64,000 nucleotides of DNA, from contig NZ_ANFZ01000006.1 of NCBI RefSeq assembly GCF_000331245.1, positions 434,001-498,000 of the forward strand, in the 5' to 3' direction. The notes under the pieces were generated by a model, which was not told the DNA's origin, searched no databases, and saw nothing but the letters and a program-made list of their open reading frames with translations. This document shows, in pieces, positions 25,156 through 35,465 of this stretch (positions within the stretch are counted from its first letter, which is position 1; each line of letters opens with the position of its first letter). A program made the position numbers and the translations under genes. This DNA is from Blastomonas sp. AAP53. GTDB taxonomy: Bacteria > Pseudomonadota > Alphaproteobacteria > Sphingomonadales > Sphingomonadaceae.

Positions 25156-27600
25156 ATGGCTGAGTTGCCGATTCATTCCGTCCTCCCCGACCTGCTCTCG
25201 GCCTTGGCCACCAACCCCAATGCCGTCCTTGTCGCACCACCGGGCGCCGGCAAGACCACCACCGTCGCGCCTGCTTTGCTCCATCAGCCCTGGTGCACCG
25301 GGCTAGTGCTGCTGCTGTCGCCGCGCCGTCTGGCTGCCCGGGCTGCTGCCGAGCGGATGGCGGAGCTGGCGGGCGAGGCGGTCGGGCAGACGATCGGCTA
25401 CGCCACCCGCATGGACAGCAGGAGCAGCGCCGCAACGCGCGTGCTGGTGCTGACCGAGGGCATTTTCGTCAACCGCATCCAGGCCGATCCCGAACTGGCA
25501 GGAGTCTCTGCCGTGCTGTTCGACGAGGTGCACGAGCGCAGCCTCGACAGCGATTTCGGCCTCGCGCTGGCGCTGGAGGCGCAGGGCGCGTTCCGGCCGG
25601 ACATGCGCTTGCTCGCCATGTCGGCGACGCTCGATGGCGCGCGGTTTTCGACGCTGATGGGCGACGCACCGGTGCTCGCCAGCGAGGGCCGCTCGCACCC
25701 GCTCGAGCTGCGCTACCTCGGACGGCGGGGCGAGCAGCGGATCGAGGATGGCATGGCGCAGGCGATCCGCACCGCGTTGCGCGAAGAGCCGCAGGGCGAT
25801 GTGCTTGCGTTCCTGCCGGGCGTGGCGGAAATCGCGCGGGTGGAGGAGCGGCTCGCCGTGCTGGGCGGGGGCATCGCGGTGCTGCCGCTGCATGGCACGC
25901 TGACCCCGCCCGAGCAGCGCGCCGCGATCCGCCGTGATTCGGAAGGCCGCCGCAAGGTCATTCTCGCCACCAGCATCGCCGAAACCAGCCTGACCATCGA
26001 TGGCGTGCGGATCGTTGTCGATAGCGGACTGGCCCGGCGCGCACGTTATGATCCGCTCGCTGCGACCACGCGCTTGGTCACCGAGCGTGCCAGCCAGGCT
26101 GCGGCAACCCAGCGTGCCGGCCGTGCCGCGCGGCAGGGGCCAGGCGTCGCATACCGGTTGTGGGAGGAGGCTGCCACCGGTGGCCTGCCGCCGTTCGACC
26201 CGCCCGAGATTCTCGACAGTGATCTGGCGCCTCTGGTGCTGCAATGCGCGTCCTGGGGGGAGAGCGATCCGCTGCGCCTCAACTGGCTCGACCCGCCGCC
26301 AGCGCCCTTGCTGTCCGAAGCGCGCAAGCGGCTGGAGGCGCTGGAGGCTATCGATCCGAGCGGAGCGATTACCGCCAATGGCCGCGCGATTGCTGCGCTA
26401 CCATTGCCACCGCATCTGGCTGCGATGCTGCTGCGCGGGGCAACAGCAGGCTGCGCGCTGCTGGCCGCCGAGATCGCGCTGCTGTGTCAGGAGCGCGGGC
26501 TGGGTGGGCAGGGCGAAGACCTGGAGGTGCGGTTGGCGCGGTGGCGCAGCGATCGCGGCGAACGGGCCGCCAAGTCGCGCAAGCTGGCGCAGCGCTGGGC
26601 GCAGCTGGCAGAGCGACAGGTCCAGATGGGCGTGCGGCAGGACATCCCGCCGGCCATCCTGCTCGCCTTCGCGTTTCCTGACCGCGTGGCCAAGCGCCGC
26701 GACGGGTCGGGCGAGACCTGGGCGAGCGCGGGCGGCCGCAGCTTCCGGCTCGATCCGGCGTCGTCGCTGATTACGGCGCAGTGGCTGGCGATCGGCGAGG
26801 TCCAGGGCAAGGCCGCCGATGCGCGCATCCTCGGGGCGATGGCGATCGATCCTGCCGATGTCGAAGCGCATCTGGCACACCGGATCGATCGCGTCAGCCG
26901 GTGCAGTTTCGCGCTGGCAGAACGCCGCGCCGAAGCTCGGCTCGAACGCAGGCTCGGCGCGATCCGGCTGGTGAGCGGGCCGGACCCCAAACCGTCGCCC
27001 GATGCGCTGTGCGCTGCGCTGATCGGCGGGGTGCGCGAGCATGGGCTGGGCCTGCTCGACTGGGGCGAGAAGGCGCAGGCGCTGCGCCAGCGCGCTGCCT
27101 TTGCCGGAATAGAAACGCTCGATGACGTGCACCTGCTCGCTGCCCTGGAGGACTGGCTAGCGCCGCTGCTGGCCGGTAAGCGATCGCTGGGCAGCGTCAG
27201 CCCCGGCGACCTGCACAATGCGCTGCAGGGGCTGGCGGGCTGGGATGCGATGCAGGCGATGGATCGCGTCGCACCTGCTGAATTCGCCAGCCCTGCAGGC
27301 ACGCGCCACGCCATCGATTATGCCGCAACCGCTGGGCCGACGGTCGAATTGCGGGTACAGGCACTGTATGGGCTGGATACGCATCCGGTGGTCGGGCGCG
27401 ACCGCATTTCGCTCGTTCTTTCGCTGACGTCGCCTGCCGGTCGCCCGATCCAAACGACGCGTGACCTGCCCGGCTTCTGGCGGGGCAGCTGGCGCGATGT
27501 CGCCAAGGACATGCGCGGCCGCTATCCCCGCCACCATTGGCCCGACGCGCCCTGGGAAGCCCAGGCCAGTCTCGCGACGAAAAAGCGGCAGGGGATTTGA
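25156..27600 (+). CDS. hrpB: ATP-dependent RNA helicase HrpB-like
   Basis: The 814-residue DExH helicase is of normal HrpB length. It carries Walker A APPGAGKT (28-35), DEVH (123-126, in FDEVHERSLD), SATLDGARF, the RecA-2 motif ILATSIAETSLTIDGVRIV and the arginine-finger motif QRAGRAARQGPG. The HrpB-specific C-terminal domain (to PDAPWEAQ) is complete. Cellular targets of HrpB are poorly defined; a role in mRNA or ribosome handling is known for relatives. A GGAAGGGGG Shine-Dalgarno region precedes the ATG. Confidence 0.95.
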   Translation: MAELPIHSVLPDLLSALATNPNAVLVAPPGAGKTTTVAPALLHQPWCTGLVLLLSPRRLAARAAAERMAELAGEAVGQTIGYATRMDSRSSAATRVLVLTEGIFVNRIQADPELAGVSAVLFDEVHERSLDSDFGLALALEAQGAFRPDMRLLAMSATLDGARFSTLMGDAPVLASEGRSHPLELRYLGRRGEQRIEDGMAQAIRTALREEPQGDVLAFLPGVAEIARVEERLAVLGGGIAVLPLHGTLTPPEQRAAIRRDSEGRRKVILATSIAETSLTIDGVRIVVDSGLARRARYDPLAATTRLVTERASQAAATQRAGRAARQGPGVAYRLWEEAATGGLPPFDPPEILDSDLAPLVLQCASWGESDPLRLNWLDPPPAPLLSEARKRLEALEAIDPSGAITANGRAIAALPLPPHLAAMLLRGATAGCALLAAEIALLCQERGLGGQGEDLEVRLARWRSDRGERAAKSRKLAQRWAQLAERQVQMGVRQDIPPAILLAFAFPDRVAKRRDGSGETWASAGGRSFRLDPASSLITAQWLAIGEVQGKAADARILGAMAIDPADVEAHLAHRIDRVSRCSFALAERRAEARLERRLGAIRLVSGPDPKPSPDALCAALIGGVREHGLGLLDWGEKAQALRQRAAFAGIETLDDVHLLAALEDWLAPLLAGKRSLGSVSPGDLHNALQGLAGWDAMQAMDRVAPAEFASPAGTRHAIDYAATAGPTVELRVQALYGLDTHPVVGRDRISLVLSLTSPAGRPIQTTRDLPGFWRGSWRDVAKDMRGRYPRHHWPDAPWEAQASLATKKRQGI

Positions 27601-27697
27601 GGTATTTGTTCCGACTCCCGATCTAGCCGCACAGTGGCTTCTCATTGCTGCGTGGCCGGATCCGTGGCATTTATCGTGGCCGAGAGGAGCAACGAGA

Positions 27698-27943
27698 ATG
27701 CCCAAAACTCCAATCAAGCCCTGGTTTGCTGTCAAGAGCACAGGCTATGGTGTTGGCCTACCGATCGCACGGGAAGGTTGGCTTCTATTGGCTGCTTACG
27801 TGGCATTTGCGACTGTTGGTGGTGTGCTGTTGTCGCCGCTGATATTCATCCTCATGTTGATCGTTGCGACTGCGATATTACTGTATATCGCCCATAGCCG
27901 GTCCAATGGCGCATGGCGCTGGCGTGATGGAGAGCAGCCGTAA
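27698..27943 (+). CDS. Small inner membrane protein
   Basis: From ATG 27698, with GAGAGGAGC upstream, an 81-residue protein is encoded. It begins MPKTPIKPWFAVKSTGYGVG and has two membrane segments (EGWLLLAAYVAFATVGGVLL and IFILMLIVATAILLYI), then a basic cytosolic tail SRSNGAWRWRDGEQP. Family resemblance is to short sphingomonad membrane proteins of unknown function. It lies 97 bp after hrpB. Confidence 0.72.
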   Translation: MPKTPIKPWFAVKSTGYGVGLPIAREGWLLLAAYVAFATVGGVLLSPLIFILMLIVATAILLYIAHSRSNGAWRWRDGEQP

Positions 27944-28064
27944 CGATCCGCTTCGTCCTAAGTCGTGGTGGCGCCAGTAAGTTTGAAACGGCACACCAGC
28001 CTTGACCCGAACGCCCCGGCTGTAGCAAAGGCGGGGCGATCACACTTTCCCGGGACGGATACCA

Positions 28065-28343
28065 ATGGCCGCACGAATCTATCAGCGCCCCAAAAACGCC
28101 ATGCAGTCGGGCCGCGCGCTTACCGATCTGTGGGTGCTCGAATTCGAGCCTGCTGAAGCGAAGAAGCCCGATCCGCTGACCGGCTGGGCGGGCTCTGGCG
28201 ATACCCAGCAACAGGTGGTGCTGAAATTCCCTGATCTTGAAGCGGCCAAGGGCTATGCCGAGAAGTACGGTATTACCGCGCGCATCGAACAAACACCTCC
28301 GCGCCGCCTGAAGATCCAGGCCTATGCCGATAATTTTCGCTGA
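28065..28343 (+). CDS. NDUFS4-like complex I accessory subunit
   Basis: The 92-residue protein matches the ETC complex I subunit family (NDUFS4-like), found in Alphaproteobacteria and mitochondria. It begins MAARIYQRPKNAMQSGRAL and has LWVLEFEP, DPLTGWAGSGDTQQQV and LKFPDLEAAKGYAEKYGI, all typical. It should dock on the peripheral arm of NADH dehydrogenase. The rest of the nuo operon is not in the window, which is the usual situation. Its presence supports the alphaproteobacterial assignment. Confidence 0.93.
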   Translation: MAARIYQRPKNAMQSGRALTDLWVLEFEPAEAKKPDPLTGWAGSGDTQQQVVLKFPDLEAAKGYAEKYGITARIEQTPPRRLKIQAYADNFR

Positions 28344-28368
28344 CTTTTAAGGCTGAGCGTTCGATCGC

Positions 28369-28839
28369 TCAGCCGACCATCGCGTCGATCGCGCCTTGCA
28401 GGATGAAGGCGGCGGCCGCGCTGTCGACGCGCTCGGCACGCTTGGCGCGGCTGATATCCGCATCGATCATCGCGCGCTCCACGGCCTGGGTCGACCAGCG
28501 TTCGTCCTGCATGAAGATCGGCAGCCCCAGCACCGCAATGTTGCGGGCAAAGGCGCGCACGCTCTGCGTTTGCGGGCTGTCCGAGCCATCCATGTTGAGC
28601 GGCAGGCCAATGACCAGCCCGGTGATCTGCTGATCGCGAACCAGCTGCTCGATCTGCTCCTTGTCCTTGCCGAACTTGGTGCGCTTGATCGTCTTGGCAG
28701 CGGTGGCAAAGCTCCAGCCGGCATCGCAGAAGGCGGTGCCGATGGTCTTGCTGCCGACGTCGAGCCCGATCAGCCGTCCGCCCGCAGGCAGCGCCTCACG
28801 GAATTCCGCCGCCTGCGTCGTGATCAGCGCGCCAGAAAT
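28369..28839 (-). CDS. ruvX: RuvX/YqgF family putative pre-16S rRNA nuclease
   Basis: RuvX trims the 5' end of 16S rRNA precursors. The frame holds [20 protein letters not shown] (metal-binding Asp), [10 protein letters not shown] and DERWST, and the final [15 protein letters not shown], giving about 152-156 residues. The first ATG in frame is at 28593, after the catalytic Asp, so it cannot be the true start. No ATG, GTG or TTG exists upstream in frame. ATT 28839 has GGAGG eight bases before it; CTG 28827 overlaps the DUF3089 stop (CTGA). I annotate from ATT. Either start would be unusual. Confidence 0.85.
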   Translation of the reverse strand: MSGALITTQAAEFREALPAGGRLIGLDVGSKTIGTAFCDAGWSFATAAKTIKRTKFGKDKEQIEQLVRDQQITGLVIGLPLNMDGSDSPQTQSVRAFARNIAVLGLPIFMQDERWSTQAVERAMIDADISRAKRAERVDSAAAAFILQGAIDAMVG

Positions 28840-29960
28840 GCGTTTACCCTCCGCTCGGCATCCGCCCGCACATTGGCCCAGAACAGCGGATAGTCGTACA
28901 CGTGATAGTTGTTTCCGGGGAGTACGTAATTGCCCATCTGCGGCTCTCCGCCCAACAGCAGCAGTCCGCGATCATCGCAGCGCGCAGGCACCAGGCCGGG
29001 CGTGATGACGCCGTCGGTCAGCTCCTCGTTCGGCACCAGAGTGCCGATGTTCTTGTCCGCAGCCGCCTCGTCGCCCAGCACGCCGGTGAGCGGATTGACG
29101 CAAAGCATCGGCGAGTCTGCCCGCAATACGCCATCGAAGCCGACGCTGGCCGCGTAAACCTGCAGAATGAGGTCGGGCTCGGCCGGTTCGCCAAAGCTCT
29201 GCCAGCCCAGCATGCAGTTTGCCTGATCGGGATCAGTGCAGGCCGGCAGGCCCAGCGCCAGCAGATCGGTGGTCAGCGATACCGGCCAGCCGATGACATA
29301 GGCAGCGACAATCCGGTCGGCGAGCGGACGGGTGACGACCCGCTGGCGCATCAGCGTGGTCAGGTGCAGCGCGCCCTGGCTGTGCCCCGCGATGATGATC
29401 GGCATGTCTTCGGGGATTTCGGCGACGAACTCGTCGAAGGCTGCGAGGACATCGCTATAGGCGGCGTCGAACGCCATCTGCGCTTCGGGCTTGTCGGTGA
29501 GGAACGCGCCGATGGCGGCCTGGCGATAGCGCGGAGCCCAGATCTGGCCGATGCCGTTGAACACGCTGGCCTGGCTGCGCAGGAAGATGCGCGCGCGGTC
29601 TTGCGATTCCTTGTCGTTCATCGGCGCGTTCCAGAATTCGCGCTTCATGTACGATGTCGGGTGGACGTAGAAGACGGCGACCTTGGGGGCGGCGGTCGGC
29701 TCGAACCCTTCGGGTGTCCACAGCGACGGATTGGCGCTGCCGGTGATTTCGGGCCGGGAGAACCACATCTTCTGGTCAGCATAGGCGCTGGTCTCAACCG
29801 CTTGCGGCTTGACGAACTCTGTCGACGGAACGAAGGCAGCTGCAAAGATCTGCTGTGGAAACAGGCGGTAAAGCGCGAAAGCTGCGACCAACAGGAAGAT
29901 GATCGTCGCGATCAGGTACAGAAACTTGCGGGCCAAAAACACTCTCCGAACGGTGGGCAT
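28824..29960 (-). CDS. DUF3089 alpha/beta-hydrolase-like membrane-anchored protein
   Basis: The 378-residue protein has an N-terminal membrane anchor ([21 protein letters not shown]). Its DUF3089 domain carries [11 protein letters not shown], a nucleophile elbow GHSQG (192-196, S194), and a late histidine in [11 protein letters not shown]3089 proteins are alpha/beta-hydrolases related to lysophospholipases, and no member is well characterised to my knowledge. The catalytic domain would face the periplasm. Its last codons overlap the ruvX start region. It is divergent from gatC by about 134 bp. Confidence 0.85.
   Translation of the reverse strand: MPTVRRVFLARKFLYLIATIIFLLVAAFALYRLFPQQIFAAAFVPSTEFVKPQAVETSAYADQKMWFSRPEITGSANPSLWTPEGFEPTAAPKVAVFYVHPTSYMKREFWNAPMNDKESQDRARIFLRSQASVFNGIGQIWAPRYRQAAIGAFLTDKPEAQMAFDAAYSDVLAAFDEFVAEIPEDMPIIIAGHSQGALHLTTLMRQRVVTRPLADRIVAAYVIGWPVSLTTDLLALGLPACTDPDQANCMLGWQSFGEPAEPDLILQVYAASVGFDGVLRADSPMLCVNPLTGVLGDEAAADKNIGTLVPNEELTDGVITPGLVPARCDDRGLLLLGGEPQMGNYVLPGNNYHVYDYPLFWANVRADAERRVNAFLAR
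28837..28852 (-). promoter_or_regulatory. Shine-Dalgarno site before an ATT start of ruvX
   Basis: On the minus strand GGAGG (28852-28848) is followed by GTAAACGC and ATT (28839-28837). The eight-base spacing is ideal for initiation. The site is inside the 3' end of the DUF3089 gene. It favours ATT over the CTG at 28827, which is about 20 bases from the GGAGG. Confidence 0.5.
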
Positions 29961-30094
29961 GGGCGGTCCAGCGACATCCCGGCCATTCGGCGCATATAGG
30001 TACAGGTCTTGGACACTGCCAGCGGTGTTTGATCACGCATTTGCAGCATTTGCCTGCTTGATGGCAAAGCGGCCCGGTGCTAGCCGCTAGAGCC

Positions 30095-30382
30095 ATGTCA
30101 GTAGATAGCAAAACCGTGAAGAAGATCGCCAGCCTGGCGCGGATCGCAATGACCGACGCCGAGATTGAAGCGATGGTGCCAGAATTCAACGGCATATTGG
30201 GCTGGGTCGAACAACTCGGCGAGGTGGACGTCACCGGCATCGAGCCGATGACCGCCGTCATCCCCAATACGCTGCGCTTGCGCGAAGATGTCGTCACCGA
30301 TGGCAACATCCGCGACAAGGTGCTGGCCAATGCCCCCGCCGCCGAACACGGCTTTTTCGGCGTGCCCAAGGTGATCGAATAA
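30095..30382 (+). CDS. gatC: Asp-tRNA(Asn)/Glu-tRNA(Gln) amidotransferase subunit C
   Basis: GatC is a small stabilising subunit of the GatCAB amidotransferase. I chose ATG 30095 ([19 protein letters not shown]), giving 95 residues; the ATG-less extension from 30077 is not needed. It ends with FGVPKVIE, a normal C-terminus. It precedes gatA by two bases, so gatCAB is one tight operon. Confidence 0.95.
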   Translation: MSVDSKTVKKIASLARIAMTDAEIEAMVPEFNGILGWVEQLGEVDVTGIEPMTAVIPNTLRLREDVVTDGNIRDKVLANAPAAEHGFFGVPKVIE

Positions 30383-30384
30383 AC

Positions 30385-31869
30385 ATGACCGAACTGACCG
30401 ACCTCGGCATTGCCGACATCCGCAACGGCGTGCGCGCCGGAACCTTCAGCGCGCGCGAAGTCGCAACCGCGTTCAACGCGCGCGTGGCCGAAGCCAAGGC
30501 GCTGAACGCCTTCATGATCGACACGCCCGATCATGCATTGGCCGCTGCCGATGCGATCGACGCAAAGCGCGCGGCGGGCGAGGACCTGCCGATCATGGCC
30601 GGCGTGCCGATCGGCATGAAGGACCTGTTCTGCACCGTCGGCGTCGAAGCGCGGGCAGCGAGCGAGATCCTGAACGGCTTCAAGCCCACCTATGAGTCCA
30701 CCGTCAGCCAGAAGCTGTGGGATGCGGGCGCAGGCATGCTGGGCAAGCTCAACATGGACCAGTTCGCGATGGGATCGTCGAACGAGACCAGCGCCTTCGG
30801 TAACGTCATTTCGCCCTGGCGGCGCAACGATGGCAGCAATGCGCCGTTGGCGCCTGGTGGTTCGTCGGGCGGAAGTTCGGCTGCGATTTCCGCGCGGCTG
30901 TGCCCTGGGGCGACCGGAACCGACACCGGCGGATCGATCCGGCAGCCTGCCGCCTTCACCGGTATCAGTGGCATCAAGCCGACTTATGGTCGCTGCTCGC
31001 GCTGGGGTGTGATTGCGTTCGCCTCGTCGCTGGATCAGGCCGGACCGATGGCGCGCGACGTGCGCGACTGCGCGATCATGCTCGAGGCGATGAGCGGCTT
31101 CGACCCCAAGGATTCGACGTCGCTCGATCTGGCGGTGCCCAATTGGGAAGCCGGATTGTCGAGCGATCTCAAGGGCAAGCGCGTAGGTATTCCCAAGGAA
31201 TATCGCATGGACGGCATGAATGCCGATGTCGCTGCCGTATGGGACAAGGCTGCCGACTGGCTGCGCGATGCCGGGGCCGAGATCGTCGAGGTTTCGCTGC
31301 CGCATACCCGCTATGCGCTGCCCGCCTATTACATCATTGCCCCGGCGGAAGCCTCGTCCAATCTCGCGCGCTATGATGGCGTGCGCTATGGCCAGCGCAC
31401 CTTGCCCGATGGGGCCGGGCTGCAGGACATGTACGCCGCCACGCGCGCCGCAGGCTTCGGTGCAGAGGTCCGGCGCCGCATCATGATCGGCACGTACGTG
31501 CTGTCCGCCGGCTTTTACGATGCCTATTATACTCAGGCGCAGAAGGTCCGCGCCCTGATCGCGCGCGATTTCGCGCAGGTCTGGGATCATTGCGATGTGC
31601 TGCTCGCGCCGACTGCGCCCAGCGCTGCCTTTGGCCTGGGCGAGAACAGCGAAGACCCGATCGCGATGTACCTCAATGACGTGTTCGCGGTGCCCGCCTC
31701 GCTGGCAGGGCTGCCCGCAATGTCGGTTCCCGGCGGTCTCGACAGCCAGGGCCTGCCGCTGGGCCTGCAGATCATTGGCAAGCCGCTCGACGAGCAGGGC
31801 GTGCTGAACGCCGGTCTGGCAATCGAGGAACGTGCGGGCTTTACCGCGCGTCCGGCGCAGTGGTGGTGA
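30385..31869 (+). CDS. gatA: Asp-tRNA(Asn)/Glu-tRNA(Gln) amidotransferase subunit A
   Basis: GatA hydrolyses glutamine to supply ammonia for converting Glu-tRNA(Gln) or Asp-tRNA(Asn). The 494-residue amidase-signature protein has the catalytic lysine in PIGMKDLF, the Ser-rich motif [15 protein letters not shown], and the nucleophile Ser in [14 protein letters not shown]. It starts two bases after gatC, and gatB starts two bases after its stop. The organism therefore most likely lacks glutaminyl-tRNA synthetase. Confidence 0.97.
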   Translation: MTELTDLGIADIRNGVRAGTFSAREVATAFNARVAEAKALNAFMIDTPDHALAAADAIDAKRAAGEDLPIMAGVPIGMKDLFCTVGVEARAASEILNGFKPTYESTVSQKLWDAGAGMLGKLNMDQFAMGSSNETSAFGNVISPWRRNDGSNAPLAPGGSSGGSSAAISARLCPGATGTDTGGSIRQPAAFTGISGIKPTYGRCSRWGVIAFASSLDQAGPMARDVRDCAIMLEAMSGFDPKDSTSLDLAVPNWEAGLSSDLKGKRVGIPKEYRMDGMNADVAAVWDKAADWLRDAGAEIVEVSLPHTRYALPAYYIIAPAEASSNLARYDGVRYGQRTLPDGAGLQDMYAATRAAGFGAEVRRRIMIGTYVLSAGFYDAYYTQAQKVRALIARDFAQVWDHCDVLLAPTAPSAAFGLGENSEDPIAMYLNDVFAVPASLAGLPAMSVPGGLDSQGLPLGLQIIGKPLDEQGVLNAGLAIEERAGFTARPAQWW

Positions 31870-31871
31870 CA

Positions 31872-33374
31872 ATGACTGAATCAACCTATCGTATCCAGGG
31901 CGCAACCGGTGAGTGGGAGGTCGTGATCGGGCTGGAGGTGCATGCCCAGGTCACCAGCCACGCCAAGCTGTTCTCGGGCGCTTCGACGACGTTCGGCGCA
32001 GAGCCCAATGCGCAGGTGTCGCTGGTCGACGCCGCGATGCCCGGCATGCTCCCGGTGCCTAATGGCGAGTGCGTCCGCCAGGCGGTGCGCACGGGCATGG
32101 CGTTGAATGCGCAGATCAACCGTTACTCGCGGTTTGATCGCAAGAACTATTTCTACGCCGATCTGCCGCAGGGCTATCAGATCAGCCAGCTCTATCACCC
32201 GATTGTGGGTGAGGGCGGTATCGAGATCAGTCTCGACGAGAAGAACCCCGACGCGCAGACCAAGACGATTGGCATCGAGCGACTGCACCTGGAGCAGGAT
32301 GCGGGCAAGCTGATGCACGACCAGCATCCGACGATGTCCTATGTCGATCTCAACCGCTGCGGTGTCGCGCTGATGGAAATCGTCTCGCGTCCCGACATGC
32401 GCTCGCCGGCGGAAGCCGGAGCGTATCTCAAGAAGTTGAGGACGATCCTGCGGTATGTCGGCTCGTGCGACGGCAATATGGAAGAAGGCTCGATGCGCGC
32501 CGACGTCAATGTCTCGGTGCGCAAGCCCGGCGACGAATTCGGCACCCGCACTGAGACCAAGAACGTCAATTCGGTCCGCTATGTGATGGCCACGATCGAG
32601 CATGAAGCGAACCGCCAGGTCGACGTGCTCGAAAGTGGCGGCACCATCGTGCAGGAAACCCGGCTGTACGATCCGGACAAGAACGAGACGCGCTCGATGC
32701 GGTCGAAGGAGGATGCGCACGATTACCGCTACTTCCCCGATCCGGACCTGCTGCCGCTGGAGCTCGACGATGCATTCCTCGACGCGTGCAAGGAATCGCT
32801 CCCCGAGCTGCCCGATGCCAAGCGCAAGCGGTACGAAAGCGAGCTCGGCCTGTCTGCCTACAACGCCGCAGTTCTGACCGCCGAAGCCGAGACTGCACGC
32901 TGGTTCGAAGCGCTGCTGGCCGAGAGCGCCAAGGCGCAGGGCAAGCCGGAAGCAGACGTTGCCAAGGCGTCGGCAAACTGGCTGTTGTCTGAACTGTACG
33001 GCGCGCTCAACCGCATGGGCAAGACCATCGACGAGAGCCCGGTCAGCCCGGCTGCCGGAGCGGAACTGGTGGCGCTGGTCGCAGATGGCACGATCTCTGG
33101 CACCATCGCCAAGCAGGTCTTCGAGATCATGCTGGAAACCGGAGACGGGGCGGGCAAGATCGTGGAAGAGCGCGGGCTGAAGCAGACGTCCGACACGGGC
33201 GCGATCGATGCCGCCATCGCCAAGGTCCTTGCCGACAACGCCGACAAGGTGGAACAGTATCGCAGCGGCAAGGAAGCCTTGTTCGGCTTTTTCGTCGGCC
33301 AGACGATGAAGGCCATGCAGGGCAAGGCTAACCCGCAAATGGTAAATGAGCAGCTGAAGAAGGTGCTTAATTAA
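31872..33374 (+). CDS. gatB: Asp-tRNA(Asn)/Glu-tRNA(Gln) amidotransferase subunit B
   Basis: GatB activates the misacylated tRNA by phosphorylation and performs the amide transfer. From ATG 31872 it has 500 residues. It shows [55 protein letters not shown] and the [14 protein letters not shown] segment, then the YqeY-like tail domain ending [15 protein letters not shown] at 31860 is less likely. Confidence 0.97.
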   Translation: MTESTYRIQGATGEWEVVIGLEVHAQVTSHAKLFSGASTTFGAEPNAQVSLVDAAMPGMLPVPNGECVRQAVRTGMALNAQINRYSRFDRKNYFYADLPQGYQISQLYHPIVGEGGIEISLDEKNPDAQTKTIGIERLHLEQDAGKLMHDQHPTMSYVDLNRCGVALMEIVSRPDMRSPAEAGAYLKKLRTILRYVGSCDGNMEEGSMRADVNVSVRKPGDEFGTRTETKNVNSVRYVMATIEHEANRQVDVLESGGTIVQETRLYDPDKNETRSMRSKEDAHDYRYFPDPDLLPLELDDAFLDACKESLPELPDAKRKRYESELGLSAYNAAVLTAEAETARWFEALLAESAKAQGKPEADVAKASANWLLSELYGALNRMGKTIDESPVSPAAGAELVALVADGTISGTIAKQVFEIMLETGDGAGKIVEERGLKQTSDTGAIDAAIAKVLADNADKVEQYRSGKEALFGFFVGQTMKAMQGKANPQMVNEQLKKVLN

Positions 33375-33459
33375 CTCGGCTCAATTCATCAGCTCTGCGG
33401 CCCGTTTGTAACATCATGCTGTGGTTTATTCGAGCTTACGCTATGTTAACACATTCACT

Positions 33460-33501
33460 GGATATCCCCTGCTGTAACAAGCCTTGATGGGGGGGATATC
33501 C
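33460..33501. promoter_or_regulatory. 10-bp inverted repeat upstream of the HD-GYP gene
   Basis: GGATATCCCC (33460-33469) and GGGGATATCC (33492-33501) are perfect inverted copies 22 bases apart. They lie in the 177-bp gap between gatB and the HD-GYP gene. They could be an operator for a dimeric regulator or a weak hairpin. No regulator is identified. Confidence 0.4.
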
Positions 33502-33551
33502 GGTAGGCGTGGTCCATATCCTTGCCCCCCTGTCGTGGCGCGGATGGGACT

Positions 33552-34832
33552 GTGCGCGTGCTGAGACATATCAAGCCTGCTGACGTTGCCACGGGGATGT
33601 TCATCCACGGTTTTGTCGGCTCGTGGTTTGATCACCCGTTCTGGCGCAAGAAATTCCTGCTCGAAGACGATGATGATGTTCTCAAGATCCGCCAGAGCCG
33701 GGTGGATGCGGTTATCGTCGATGATGAGCGCGGCAGTGTTCCGGCGCCAAGGGCTGCTGAACGGCCCTTCGCGATGCCGAGCCTGCCTTCCGCGCCGCGA
33801 CTGGCAACGCAGCCCAATCCGCTCGCCAAAAGATACACGGCGCCCACGGCCGCTACAAAATCCACGAGCTTTCGTCAGGAAAGCAAGCGCGCGGCGAAGA
33901 TTGTCGAAAAGTCGAAGAAGCAGGTCGGCGCCATGTTCGAGGCGGCGCGCATGGGGCAGGCGATCAAGGTCGCCGATGTGGCGCCGCTGATCGATGAAAT
34001 CCGCGATTCGGTCGAGCGCAACAACAAGGCGCTGACCAACCTGGTTCGGCTCAAGAGCAAAGACGAATACACCTACATGCACTCTGTCGCGGTATGCGCG
34101 CTGATGATCAACTTTGCGCGCAAGCTGGACCTGGATGAAAATACCATCCGCTCGATGGGCATGGCAGGGTTGCTGCACGATCTGGGCAAGATGGCCGTTC
34201 CACAGATGATCCTCGACAAGAACGGGCGACTGACCGACGAGGAATTCTCGGCCATTCGCACTCATCCCGAACGGGGCCACGCGCTGATTGGCGACAATCC
34301 GGAGATCCCGGATGTGGCGCGCGATGTCTGTCTGCACCACCACGAGAAAATGGATGGCACGGGCTATCCCTTCGGATTGCAGGGCAACGAGATAAGCCTG
34401 GCTGCGCGCATGGGGGCGATCTGCGACGTCTATGATGCCGTGACATCCAACCGGCCTTACAAGGATCCCTGGACCCCCTGCACAGCGCTGGGCCGGATGG
34501 CGCAGTGGGAAGGTCATTTCGATGAACGGCTGATGCAAGTGTTCATCAACTCCATGGGCCTGTATCCTGCCGGGGGTCTGGTGCGCTTGAACGACCACCG
34601 TCTGGCGCTGGTTGTCGATAACTGCGAGGACGATCCGTCTGCTATCCGGGTGCGGCCATTTTATTGCACGTCGCGCCTGCAGTTGACCAAGCCGGTGGAA
34701 ATCATCATTGCACCGGACCGCGGCCCTCAGATTCTGGGCACCGAGCGCCCCGAGTTCTGGCATTTCGATGATTGGGCTGCATTGCGGCAATCGATCCTTG
34801 CCAAGGGTGCCGACCTTTCTGCTGCGGCTTGA
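33552..34832 (+). CDS. HD-GYP phosphodiesterase with DUF3391
   Basis: The protein (426 residues from GTG 33552; alternatives at 33558 and 33522) has an N-terminal DUF3391 domain (about 1-130; VLRHIKPADVATGMFIHGF). The HD-GYP domain (about 165-360) follows and hydrolyses cyclic di-GMP in relatives. Metal and signature residues are present: HSVAVC, GLLHDLGK, HPERGHALI, HHHEKMDGTGYP, so it should be active. The C-terminal 70 residues are of unclear role. It lies just upstream of rpsL on the same strand but with a 204-bp gap. Confidence 0.9.
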   Translation: MRVLRHIKPADVATGMFIHGFVGSWFDHPFWRKKFLLEDDDDVLKIRQSRVDAVIVDDERGSVPAPRAAERPFAMPSLPSAPRLATQPNPLAKRYTAPTAATKSTSFRQESKRAAKIVEKSKKQVGAMFEAARMGQAIKVADVAPLIDEIRDSVERNNKALTNLVRLKSKDEYTYMHSVAVCALMINFARKLDLDENTIRSMGMAGLLHDLGKMAVPQMILDKNGRLTDEEFSAIRTHPERGHALIGDNPEIPDVARDVCLHHHEKMDGTGYPFGLQGNEISLAARMGAICDVYDAVTSNRPYKDPWTPCTALGRMAQWEGHFDERLMQVFINSMGLYPAGGLVRLNDHRLALVVDNCEDDPSAIRVRPFYCTSRLQLTKPVEIIIAPDRGPQILGTERPEFWHFDDWAALRQSILAKGADLSAAA

Positions 34833-35036
34833 CCGGCAGGGCATTGATCGCTAAGGGCCCCCCTTCGATTGCCGCCGAGCCACGCTTTGCGAGAATCGGA
34901 TACCAGCACAACACTGGCGCTAGGTGCGGGTGGATCAAAGGCGGAGCCTCCACCATATCGGCGTGCGGAAACGCGCCTCGTTCACGTATCTGGCGGCAGA
35001 GTAACCTCATACTCTACCAATCAGGTGAAGAGAAAC

Positions 35037-35408
35037 ATGCCAACGATTAACCAGCTGGTCCGCAAGGGCCGGGTGCCCCAGAAGGCGAAGTCCAAGGTGC
35101 CCGCAATGGACGCAAACCCGCAGAAGCGCGGCGTTTGCACCCGTGTTTACACGACGACCCCGAAAAAGCCGAACTCGGCACTGCGCAAGGTGGCCAAGGT
35201 CCGTCTGACCAACAGCCGCGAAGTCATCACCTACATTCCGGGTGAAGGCCACAACCTGCAGGAGCACTCGGTTGTGCTGATCCGCGGCGGCCGCGTACGC
35301 GACCTTCCCGGTGTGCGTTACCACGTGCTGCGCGGCGTTCTCGACACCCAGGGTGTCAAGGACCGCAAGCAGAGCCGTTCGAAGTACGGCGCCAAGCGTC
35401 CGAAGTGA
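35037..35408 (+). CDS. rpsL: 30S ribosomal protein S12 (uS12)
   Basis: uS12 lies at the decoding centre. From ATG 35037 the protein has 123 residues, the standard length. It contains [15 protein letters not shown] with the streptomycin-site lysine (Lys at the usual 43-like position in [10 protein letters not shown]) and [17 protein letters not shown], with the second resistance-site lysine region PGVRYH. Both sites look wild type. The 204 bp before it (34833-35036) carry no gene. Confidence 0.97.
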   Translation: MPTINQLVRKGRVPQKAKSKVPAMDANPQKRGVCTRVYTTTPKKPNSALRKVAKVRLTNSREVITYIPGEGHNLQEHSVVLIRGGRVRDLPGVRYHVLRGVLDTQGVKDRKQSRSKYGAKRPK

Positions 35409-35465
35409 TCCTCGCGGGGTGTTCGTCACCCCGTTTGAAGGTCAGGCCTTTTTCAGGAGTTACCT

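Noticed and set aside
28369-28593. Short reading of ruvX from ATG 28593
   Set aside because: It would drop the metal-binding Asp and half of the RNase H-like fold, which are present and open in frame upstream.
33375-33551. Terminator after gatB formed by the GGATATCCCC repeat
   Set aside because: The stem has a 22-base loop and no T run, so an operator is at least as likely.
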